A stretch of DNA of 64,000 nt from Pelecanus crispus (taxonomy: Eukaryota > Chordata > Aves > Pelecaniformes > Pelecanidae): positions 15,167,397-15,231,396 of the forward strand of contig NC_134652.1 in assembly GCF_030463565.1 (NCBI RefSeq), written 5' to 3'. Each line of letters begins with the position of its first letter. Position 1 is the stretch's first letter. This document shows positions 49,129 to 61,075 of the stretch, piece after piece. Below the pieces are notes generated by a model. The model was not told the origin of the DNA. It saw only the letters and a list, made by a program, of their open reading frames with translations, and did not search any database. Made by a program: the position numbers and the translations under genes.

Positions 49129-52100
49129 GCCACTGTTTAGTCTGCCGTTTAATCTGCCAAGGCATATCCAAGTTTAAATTGATTAAAGTGTTCTCATTTC
49201 CTGTCCTGAACATGTTGTGTAATAGCCTTCTTTAGCTTTTTAAAATATTTGCTCTGTTTCACTCCAGCACTGGTGGGTGAAGTAATTACCACGTCAAATC
49301 CGTTGGTAGGATGCCTTGAAATCTGCCAGGTCCTGCGCGCTGTTGGGGCATGATTAGACCCTGCCACGTATGGTTTCTAGGTCATAGGCAGTATTTACGA
49401 GTTGATAGAGAAAGAGAGATCTTCACCAGCTGTTACCAAGAGGGGGCTGGTATAGTAATTTTCATGTTTTAGTCATAAGACTTATTTTTGAACAAAAATG
49501 CGCTAATAGATGTTGTTCATTTCATTGCCTTTAGTAAACTTTTCCAGATCTTCAGCTGTTGGGTTTTTTGGGTTTTTTTTGTTGGTTTTTTTTTTTTTTT
49601 TAGTCCCAGGGTTCAGTTTGTAAATACTCCGAAAGCAAGTGATGAAGAAATATCAGAGGCTCAGAGATCTTTCCACGGTTTTTGGTCAGTTTGGTGTTGT
49701 CATCATCTAAACATAGGCAGGCTGGACTGGAAGAGATCTCTTGGGTCACAGCTCCCTTGTTTTTGCCTTTCACAGGCACTGTCATATTACCCTTTTTATA
49801 AGCGCATTCAGCTCCGTCTTAATGCTTGTTTTTTTCTGAATGCGCTTTTGAGCTTCTTTAAATTTCCCTTCCTATTCCTGTCCTGTTGAGAAGGACAGAA
49901 AACTGTGCTCCAGGGGCTAAGGCTAAAGGCAGGAACAAAATTGGACTCTGCAGGTTGGACAGAAAATGTTGGTAGTGTCCCCCGGAGGTATGTTATTCCT
50001 TCTTAAAGCTCTCCACTTTTCAGAAACAAACTGCACAAACATGAGATCAGAAATCGTGTGCTTGAATTAGCTAATAAATAACGCTTCCTGGCATCAGCAG
50101 CAACAGAAGGTAATCATCTTCATTATACAAAGTATGCGACTGTGTTTAGCACCAAATAGCATTTTGCGTTGGCCTCTTGTAAATCAGAGCTATCTCGGTG
50201 TTAGAAGACAAACACGGATTCAGACTGCAGATTCAGATAATTTGCTCCACCTACTCAAAAGCCAGCTATTTCAGGAGTGAATTTCAGTGATTTATGATGC
50301 CATCTCATATTTCCAAAAGGCATTTCTTTACCAGTTTCCATTTTTTTTCCCACCACTTCGTCTTGTTTCGGTAATACATAAATCTATCAGAAAAGAGCGT
50401 CATCTATAACCTCGGAGGCCGCTTAGTGACAAGCCCCATTGTCGAAGGCAGGCACTTTGCCAGGAAACTGTGACTCCCAGAGAGAGTGTGCAAGGTTAGG
50501 GGGAAAGCGTACTATTGCCAGAGAAACTGTATTCCAAGTGGATTTGTGTGGAACAACAACGATATCCAGTGACTGGTTAAATTAGCCACAGATGTGCTTT
50601 CTAGAACACTGTCCAAGAAGATATACAGCGCTTTAAGGCTCGGTTCAGGCGTAATGATCGTCTGAAGTCAGATCAGATCCAAGCAAAAATTGCATCGGTG
50701 CGAGGGAAGTTTTGAAGGAACTGCGTAACATGATTCAGACGAGTAGGTGAATCAGACTGCTGCGAACGAAACCAGGAGCGCATCGGTGAGAGATGAGGTA
50801 AGGCGGCTCGCATAGAAGCGTGAAAGTTTGATGTTAGCAGTTTGCTGTTAAAATGCGAGCTGCGGCGGATTGCCGGGGCAGTTAAAGGGGCACGTTATGC
50901 CGGCCACCTGCCCAGAGCACGCGTGCGGAGGAGAATCTCCCAGTGCCTGCTCTCAGCTTTTCAGAGCGTACGAGTGCTTGGGTTTGCGCTTGCCGTCTCC
51001 CTTGCTGTACCGCTGTCCCTGCGCCGCCACTCCTACACGGCAGTGCTGCCGATTTCGGTTTTTAAGAGGATAATTACTCTGCTGAGGGCAATGCCCTTAT
51101 TAAAGATTTGGAGAATTTTCGCATACTGAAATCAGAGTACAGGTGAAGGCTCTGGGACTTCTCTCGTACAGGAGAATTTTGTCTCGGTATCACAGCTCGA
51201 GCAGTATGTGGGATTTCTGTCTGAGATCGGTGTTGAGAAGCTCAGCTTCCATCCTGCAGCCGAGTTCTGACTTTCATCCTTAAAGTTCAGATAAGACAGA
51301 CGGTGGAGAGCAGTCCTGTTGAATTACAGATCTGCTATATGGTTTAAAGTTCTGGGGAAACATAAGCAGCTTAGTTACTGGAGTAGTTGGAACGGGAAGC
51401 AAGTAAAGCTTTTGTTGTATTCTCTGACCTATTTCTTTACCGTGTTATTTACTTGAACTAAATTGAATATAGTGTATTAAAATGTTGTCATCAAAAAGGG
51501 CCTGGAAGTATTTAGCTTAGATTCTCATTGCAATAAGCATTAATAGCAAAAGTGGAATTTGAAAAATAGCAGTTTTGTCGAGGAGTTGCAGGGGAGTTAA
51601 AAAGAAAAATTTTCGCAATAGAAACAGCATATTCTTGCGGGTGAAAATTTATCTCAGTCGCTGTTTTTCAGAGCTTTATTAAATGTTTTTAACGCTATTG
51701 GTGTTGATGTGGAAACAGATCTGTTTAGGTTTGCTTTCAATTTCCAGATATAGTTCCAAAGAGGGCTCAAATACTGTGAGTTTTTTCACAGAACTGTTTT
51801 TTTTTTTTCCTTTCCTTGTTGCCTTTTTGTAATAATTTGTTTTAATCAAGCAAATTGTATTGCTTCCCATCCTCTGCTTCCAGTTTCCTCTCACTTGAGC
51901 TCTGAATTCTGCTTCAGGAGATTTTGCACTTCTATTCTTAGGAATTTTTGCAGGTCACATGCAAAGCCGTGTGTATGTGCATGCATGCGTGTATGTCTTT
52001 AGACAGCGTACCAATAATTAGAATAACCCTGCAAAGTCATGGCTTCGCTTCAGGAAAACTTACGGCAAAAAATGAAACATGCATCCATTTTCGGGTATGT

Positions 52101-52196
52101 TTTCTGATTTTGACCTAAGAGAGCCAGACATCCTGACAGCTAGCAGAATGTGTTTGTTCTAAAACGTGATTATTTTGAATGCGCTCATACCTATAG

Positions 52197-52319
<123 letters not shown>

Positions 52320-55300
52320 TGACTTAGTTTGGAATATTGCCTCTTGTTGAGCAAAAACCAGTTACTGGCTGGGCTATTCCAGTTAGCAGGTGCTTCTTCT
52401 ATTAGCAAATATATCATTCACTATTCATTGCACTTTCATTTCAGGTGTTTCCCTTAAATTTGTTATCTGCAAGCTGTATTTGGTCACAAGCCATGTTGCT
52501 GTAGTACAGTTTCAAGTGATTATGGGTGTCAAGGAAACCAAAGCTTACTAAGTCTAATTGCTTCCTTAGTTTCCACTGTATTTTGATACTGCCCCTGGTG
52601 CAAGCTTGGCTTTGAATAACGAGGTGATTTCTTTTATCCTTGGTGCATATGGCGGGCTACACCTTTAGCCAGCAGGTTCTCCTGTGTCCTGGGAGGGTCA
52701 TTTTTGAATAGGTTTTCCTCTTTCCCGCTCCTCGGTTGGCCACATCAGTGAGTCATTTTGAGAAGAGGCAAGGCAGGGGGAGTGTCTTGTGTGAGCTCAA
52801 CAAGTTCATTTAGAAAGCTTTGCCCATTCTTTATGGCAGATAGGCTTTGGGAGGTTGCATAAGACCTTTAGTTTCGTAAAATTTTTGCATGACTTCTCCA
52901 TCTTTCAAATACTCAACAGGCAAGTTCTCTGAGACTTCTGATGAAGGGGGGGTAAAGTTACCATTTTCTGCATAATCAGACTTGCATGATGTTACGTATT
53001 TTAAGGAAGGAAGAGATAAAAAGCCCACTTCCACTTTCCTATGTTATAGTATCACACAGGCTGTGATGGAGGATGTCAGGTACAGTCCTGCCTTCTTTCT
53101 CATTACCACTTCTAAGGTTGTGGATAAAAAGTTCCTATCACCTTTGATACTGCAATTTAGAATTGTTGTGAACATAAACTGAGAAAATGTGAGGTAGCGT
53201 GTCAGGGTCACCTAATAATAGGTTAATGCAGTATGTCAGCTATGGTCATCTAGTTACTGTGTCTACTGAGAAGGAATGAGAGATGAGTAGTGTGGCTAGG
53301 GGCAGTGTGAGGGCCACAGGAGCCGGGGTCGGTGGCTAAGCAAAGGGCAGGAAGGTTTCCATGTGCTCATGGTTCAACACAGTGCTGCAAGGAGCAGTTT
53401 TGGAGGCTGTGGCAGGTAATTGCAGTTTATATTTAGATCACTTGCTGTTGTTCTTTTAAGCAGTTATCCATGAGGCAGTAGTTATATATAAAAGGTTTAG
53501 TTGTTCCACACCTTATTTATACATCTGTTTAAAGTTCCTGCCACTTTTTAAGTCATGAAGTGTATCGTCGTTAATCTGTGCTGGATCTGACTGCAGGCGC
53601 GTGCTTTCGGTGTTTGTGTTTCCCAGCTGTGACAGCCTTGTGGCATTGCCTTTAAGGAGCACAAAACAGTTGTTCAAGAACAAATGCTTAAAAAAAAAAA
53701 AAGAAAAAAAGTTGTGGGTTTCACTTCCATAACGGAGAAAAAACTTCTGTGCCTTTCGCAAACGGGCGGCATTTCCCAAGGACTTAGGTGATCCCAGTGG
53801 GGCTGGCGTGGAGTGTGAAGCATGTTGCTAACTTTCATCCTGACAGAAGGAGAGCTTCAGCACTATCCTCACTTCTCCGACTGTTCATTTTACTCAAGTG
53901 TTGCTTGTTCCTGTAAACACAGAGCAAATGTGGTGTTATCCACAAAATGATGCTTGGTTTGATGAGAGGAAAAAATTTGAATGTTTCAAGCAACCTAAAA
54001 CAGTACCCAGGGACATGGAAACCTGGGGCTTCCAAGGCTGGAAGATCACAGTGCTGCAGTTAAGCAGGCAAAGTCGGTGCGTTCAGGGGAGTTGAGTGGC
54101 AGGGTATGGTGCAGAAAAAGAAATGGGATGTGGTCCGAGCAGAAAACTGGAAATCTGGACCACTCTGGGGTAAGCTGCTGTCCTGTGACTTCTTGCATGG
54201 TACAACAGAGATTGTAGTTGCAGATCATTGTACAAGGAGTTGTGAGAATGTAGTTAGGTTGGAAAGCCTTTTGCAGATGAAAAGCGTTATGCCTGGTAAG
54301 TACTATTTCCTTTTTTTCACTCGACTGGGAAATTAACATACAAAATTACCTGTTTGTCTTCTTATGTCTCAGAGTCATCCTTTCTTCACCATGTGGGCTT
54401 TTGTTATCTGACCATTATTTGCTACATATAACTGTTGCACACAAAAAAATTACTTGTTCATTGCAGGGGCTTTAAAGAATATAGTGTTAGAATATGATTA
54501 TGATTATAATTAATTAATTGGAATGATAATGAAGAAGTGGGGCAAGTGAATTATTACATTAGTATGCTGTAGTGCGTTCATTAGACCCTGTTGTGTTTTC
54601 TGTCTGGGCATGTTATCCCTCAAACACTTTTTCACATGGACATGCTACTGTCTAGATTAAAAAAGAAAAAACAATGTCAGAAGCTAGTTTATCTGTAATT
54701 TAACATCTGGAAATGGTATCTGCATACCAGATGGTGCATGCTGAGCAGAAGCCTTTCGGAGACCATTCAAGACATGTAAATAGACCAAGGAAGAAGAACG
54801 AAAGTATCTCCAGTGTCATCAGCTCCTCATCTAGTTTTCTGCATTTGTACTTTGAGATATTAAGTCACTTTTCTGTAAAGTTGTTTAAAAATATCCCAAG
54901 CACAATCTTCATGTTTAATGACTGAAGGCAGTCAGAGCCATTGACCCTGCCAAGAACTATATGCCATGTCCTTTCCCCGCTCTCTGTTGTGAACTTTCTC
55001 ATCAGAAATAAACTGATGACATTCATCCCATAGCTGACAGGCATACACTTTGACGTCTCAGAAGAAGAATGGTTATTTTGGAACACCTTGAATTACCTAC
55101 CTTGTGAAGAGGAGGCTGTGGTGTCAGTAAAAAAATCCACATTGTCACTCTCCTCTCTTTCTGCTTTCCAAATCAGCGGCCACTGGTAGCACCAAAACTC
55201 TTGTTTAGGAGGTGGTTCAGTACCAGACAAGTCAGAATCTTTTGACTTATTTTGAACTTCAGAAGCTTGAGACAGCTTTGTTCTTGTACTTTATGAGTTT

Positions 55301-56344
55301 AAGGACACAAACCTACTTTAAAATAACACTGTTTTCTGTTTAGAAGAATCTAATATTGGTAGGGACGTGGCATTTCCATTTTGAAGTATATTGCAACAGC
55401 TACTACACACACACTGCAGTGATCGTGTGTTCTACTACTAGCATGACTGAGAATGTCAGCTTGCCAACTGACAGCAGTTTTACTATCATCACGTTATATT
55501 GCACATAAAATACAATTTCATGCATTGTTTTATAGGGTAGTATTTCTTAGCCTTATTAAATTAAAGGACCACTTAACTCAGAATTGAAAAAATCCAGGGC
55601 TGTCTGATATTGCATTGCCACAGTGATTTTGTTTGCTTTCAAGTCAAAATTAGATTAAACTTTGAATTCTTGTTAATAGCTTCTATGTTCTCTCACTGTA
55701 TTTGTCTCTTTCCTTGCATAGGGTTGAGAAATACTGTTAATGGGTGGGTTGGGCAAACAAAGTCTTTTTGTCTTGAAGAACAGAGCCTGAACATTTTAGC
55801 CTTCTCTTCTGAGAAATTACAGACATTAAATTGCTGAATTTGTAGCCACTGTGATTACAGCTAGAACTAATTTGGCTTCTGGGAGCTCAAAATAAAATGA
55901 AAGCAAATTGAAATAACGCTCACAGGTTTTAGATTCCTTGTTTTCCCATCAAGGATTACTGTTGCATCCTCATGGGGTGAATTAGATCTCCTACATGTAT
56001 GGAAACTCTGAAGTCTCCCTAGGTTTATGTGCTGGATACACTAATACTAGAGGCTCAGAAATCTGTGTTGTATATGAAGCTGACTGTCCCCTTCCTATTC
56101 AGTCTGTTTGGTTGCTTGTGTTAGTGAATCATATTTAGTACATAAAAGAATGTTTCTTTTAAGCTAGGTGTTATTGGGAGGAAAGTTGAAGGAGCAGGAA
56201 GAACAGCAGGGTTTGACTGTGGTTTGTGTGCATAGTTAAATAATTGCTGCTTAAAATCTTGGAGGGCTTGACGCAAGCAGAGTCATCAGCTATTTCAGCC
56301 CTTGCTGTTAGCGGAGGTTAAGACAAATTTCTGTGATGTTATGC

Positions 56345-56475
56345 AGCCGTCACCCCAGCAGCCCTTCGTTCCCTGCCGCTGACCTTGCTGCCTGCCAGCC
56401 GGGGGCCCGCCACGGAGCGAGGCCCGTGCCGATTCCCCAGGGTTCCCGTGCTCCTTGGAAAGCCGCGGCGTTACA
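56345..56475. other. Small CpG-rich patch in NT5C2 intron 3
   Basis: About 130 bases with roughly a dozen CpG, including GCCAGCCGGGGGCCCGCCAC and AAAGCCGCGGCG, in A/T-rich surroundings. No exon or promoter element is assignable. Confidence 0.3.
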
Positions 56476-59400
56476 CCAGGATCTGCAAATACCCGTGAAG
56501 GGCTGCGTTTGCTGTCAGGGCAGAACTGAGAAATTTTGAAACATTCCTGTTTAAATCCTTAAGTTAGAGAGATTTGAGGGTCCTTTTGTAGTGCATTTTT
56601 GTTTGCTAAATAGTAATTTCTTTTATTATCGGAATGATTCATCTCTGCTTATTCATCCTGACTGGCTAGAAGACCAGTAGTCAGTAACAATTCTGGTCTG
56701 CCTTCCTGTTTTACTAGTACTGTCAAAACTGCCCATGCTTTGGTAAAGGAAAATGATGCATATAATTCAAAAGATTCACAGCCTTCTCTGTTTTCTATTT
56801 ACTGCAAACTGCGGGAAGAAGGATAAAAGTGTCAGTAGAGAGTCTTCACTGCAACACTCACCTGAGACTAGGAGTTGGTGAGGCCCATTGGAAACGCAGC
56901 AGAGAGAGATTGGTTTCACAGAGCATTTTATTTGGCTGCTTCCTTCTCAGTGTGAGCTGCACTTGTAATTAGTAGGTCTGGATCCAAGTAATGCAGGAGG
57001 CCTTGGCATTACTAGGTCTTAAACGGGACAGGTTGCACAATGAGGTGATGGATAGATGTCCCTTGACAGGAGCAGGGCTAAAGCAGTGGGGTTCTCAAAC
57101 TGGCTGTAATTTCACACCGGGCCATTGGCAGATGGAGAGGGAATTAGTAAGAATTACAAACTCAATTGTGCTTGAAAGGATTCCTCTGTGACTACCCTCC
57201 TTCTCCAAAAGTTATGGCCGTGCTGAGAGTTTTATCTTCTGTCTCTGAGGTAGGTAAGATGTAGTATCAGTAGGCAAGATGCTTTAATATGGAATGCTTT
57301 TCCTGTACTTAAATCACTGCTGCTTCCACGTTCTCCAGGAATCAATAATAAAATTATCATTGGCTGCTGAAAAGTGTTTCAATAAAGATGGGGAAATGAG
57401 GCTTGAAAAATACTGGGTTTATTGTGTACAAATATGATTAATACAACATAATCTGATTGGAATATAGCTTGTGTCCTGTAAACATTGCCAACTTAATGCC
57501 AAGATTTGGTGCACTGCAAAGATTTTATTGCAAAATTGCTTATGCTTTCAGCTGTACCATTTCCCTTTTCATCACATGGGAAAAGACATGGGGAAGACAG
57601 CTTTAGTCTTTCCCAAATTACTCCGAAGTGCAACACGTGTAAACAGGTTTTGTCCCTTCCTCAAGTAGGTGTGTGTGTGTAAGCCATCCTTGCAGTTTGA
57701 AGGAGAGGGAAGTTTTTCACACCCACATCTTATTTTTGAAATGTTTTTCTTCAGCTGTTGACTCTGGAAAAGATACACTCAATCAGAATCAATCAGAAGG
57801 TAGGGTTGGCTTGTTGCTGTGTGTGATCTGGGAGAAAAAGTGGCAACTGAATTGAGAACTGGTTTTTCTATCTGTCTAGTATTTTTACTGTAGATGAGTT
57901 GTATCGGTTTTCTGTGTTTTGGTCTCCATAACTGAGAAATGGGACTAATTTGTACCTTGTATAAAAAAATTCTGGATTGCACAGGTGAAAAACAAAGTAT
58001 CAACGTGGGAGTTTTATACATGACGGATTGAACTGAATACTTAAAAAAGCTGCTGAGCTTGTAATGTAAGCAACTACAAAGAAAGATTTTTTCTTCTGTT
58101 CAGATACTGTTATTGTCTGTTTATTGGTCCTGGACTCCAATACAAATGTTCTAACAAGGCTCTCCTGCTTGGGTTAAAGGTTTGTCTTTATTTTCATCAT
58201 GATGTAAGGACTAGAGGCTTTGAGGCTCTTTTGGGGAGATACTGAGCGGTTTTGCTTCTTTCCTAGTTCTCTGGATAATACAGTTCTTTGTGTCATACAG
58301 AAATAGTATGGTGGCTAGAGAAAGGAATTGGTAGATGTGACAACAATAGCCTTCAAACCATCCTAGCAAAAAATGAGAGATGCCTTGGCTATTGCACATC
58401 TGCTGTCTGCGTTTTCACATTTGCACATTTCCAGTTTAACAGGTGCAGATTTTGCAGATTTCAGAGGCTGGTTTAGCCATTAGTGTTTTCAAGCTGAAGG
58501 CAGATGGAGAAGCTAAATTGTTCCTAGTATGCTTTGAGCTGGATGTTTTTTCAAATACCAGTGCAGTGCTCGAGTGGCTGTTGTCCCTGCTCTCCTTGTG
58601 TTGCTGCTCTTCGGAGTTTGACCATTTAAAGCTGTGTAATGAGCAAACCGAGGTCTGGAGCTGTGGGTTCTCACATGCTGGCATTGGGAATGAGGAGTGG
58701 AGAAAGCATGTGTTGCTTGCTCCGTCCCAGTAAATCACCGACTGACAAACTGCTAATCCGCTGTCTGTGAATTCTTGAAGAATCAGTGTTAGACAGAAGC
58801 TGCTGAAAGAACAAGTCTTCACAGTGTAAGGGAAGTTTCAAAAGCCGCTATATTCTGTTTTCTTGCTCTTAAAAACATGAGAGTAACACCAAGCTGGGTC
58901 AGCAGGCTGTTAGTATACAAACGGCCAATTCTTGTCTTTGCTAGACAGATGGAAATAAAGAGTTTTTCACTCTCATAGACACCCCCCCCCCCTTATCTAG
59001 TAATCTTAATACCACAACAGAAGTACTATTAAGTTGCAAATACCCTTGTGATGACACGAACAGCTTACTCTGTAGGAGGAACCAAAGCTGAGAGTACAGA
59101 AGGCTTTAACTCTGAGATCACATGCATGCTATTGCTTTGTGAATGCCTTATTTTAGCACACTACAGAAATACTTATGTATGTGGCTTATTGACAGCATGG
59201 GCACTTGTGCTACGTACAAGCCCAGGTGCACACTGTTAAACAGATGTGTAGCTTTTGAGGCTCACTCACTCACTTACGTGACTATGGAGAGAAATAAGAA
59301 GCCGGATCTGTTTGGACACTGATACACCTGAATAATGCCTTAGATATGGTGTATAAATGATGACTATACCTTTAAGTAATTTTCTTTTTATTGCTATGTT

Positions 59401-60946
59401 TTAGCAAATTATGTTTGAACATGAAGCCCATGCAACTATTTTTTTTGCTGTTCAGAAGTCTTCATTGAAGAACTAAGCCCGTATTTTGGCGCAGTAGTTT
59501 GTTTCCATGGAAATGCAGGGATATTTCCAGTATGGGATTACGACTCCCAGTGGGCTGTATCTGAGAGAGGTAAATTGTGAAGGCCACTTGTTAAGCACAA
59601 AAAAAAGATTCTCTTGTGTCAGGGAAACTATAAAAAATTCCCATAAAAGAACAGGTGACTGTGTAGTCATCTTTAAAATATTATTCCAGTGCAAAGGAAT
59701 GTTATGCCAACTATTAAAATAGACAAACTGAAGTTTCCTTGAAATGCAGAGTCCGTCTGAATTGGTTCTCTCAACATGCAAAATGTGACCTCAGTGCTGC
59801 TGTTGTTACCTCAAGCCATGCATTTTTATTCAGCAGAAGAAATCTTTCCAACACTGAGCTCTGTTTTGCCAGCCTCTGAGGCATATCCAAACAGCCCAAA
59901 TCTTTGTTACATCGAAGGCAAACAAAGTGCAGCAGCAGAAAGCTAAAAATATCTGGAATTTACCAATGAGAGCACTAGTAAGCCTGCTTTGGGAAGAGTT
60001 AAAGCTGATGATAGTTGACAACAATTTTGTTTTTAAAACAAGTAGAAATGCAGCACTAAAACCAACCTGAAGTGTAGACCCAGCAATTCAGAGCCAAGCT
60101 GAACATACAGTGCTGGGTCAGTCCTCGAAGCAACAAACCCTGTCTTTACAGAGCCTTGTAGCCTGCAGAGTGGAAGAATAGGAGCTGATATCGTTCCAGG
60201 TTAGAGGTTTTAGAGCTGAAAGCCGTGCTGTGCACTTGGGGATGTTTGCAGGAGCATTAGAGGTAAGGAATTTTCCATGGCTCTTAGGCTGCAGAGTGGG
60301 TGCCTAGCTGCGTTCTGGGCAGCGCTGCAGTTGGGACTGCAGAGCCTTTGTGCTTCTCTGGAGGTATGTGGTGGTTTCCACCCAGATCCCTGTATTTGGC
60401 ATTGTCAGAAAAGGGTGCTGGGGAGCCACTGGAGCTCAGATCCAAAAGATTCATCCCTCTGATGATTAGTGACTCTTGCCTTGCTTCCTGTTATCAGAGT
60501 TACTGTCAAAAACATCTGTGGCCGCAAGAGGCTTAGTGCAAGATCTGGCTGTTCACGCACGGCAGAGCAGCTTGTGTGTTAAGCATACGAAAATATCCTG
60601 GGACGCACCTGGAGGTTTTGTCAAGGTCTTGTTTGCTGATCACTACAAATACATAGTTTCTAGTGAAATAGAGAAGGTGCGTTAAATATTGAAGTGTGCT
60701 TAAAGCTCAGCTTTGTCTTACTGCACAGAACACTTCTGTGTTTGAAAAGGTTTCTTTGGGTAAATGAAAATTGATCAATATGGCAGCAGTTTCTTCTCAT
60801 TTCAGATTGAAAAATTGAGTGAATTCAGAGAAACAAAACATACTGTTGCTATGCATTTTTTTGTTTGGTACTATGAAAACTCGGTTTAATTATAGGCTGA
60901 AATACTACAATTCTGCTTGGCATAATGCAATGCATTTTTATTTATG

Positions 60947-61075
60947 GTCTAGTGGTTAAAATCAAACCCCAAGAGTCAAGAGGACTGGGGTCTGTTTCTG
61001 GCTGTTTTTCAACTTGTTTTGACCGTAGACAAATCCTTTATGGTCACAGTTCAGCTGAGTCCATAAACAAATGGC
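60947..61075 (+). repeat. MIR/L3-like tRNA-derived SINE fossil
   Basis: Reads GTCTAGTGGTTAAAATCAAA, then GAGTCAAGAGGACTGGGGTC, TGTTTCTGGCTG, TTGACCGTAGACAAATCC, CACAGTTCAGCTGAGTCC and ATAAACAAATGG. The order fits the reptilian SINE phrases GTCTAGTGGTTAGAGC, GAGTCAGGACTCCTGGGTTC, TGTGACCTTGGGCAAGTC, CTCAGTTT and GTAAAATGG. This is the clearest sense-orientation fossil in the window. Confidence 0.6.
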
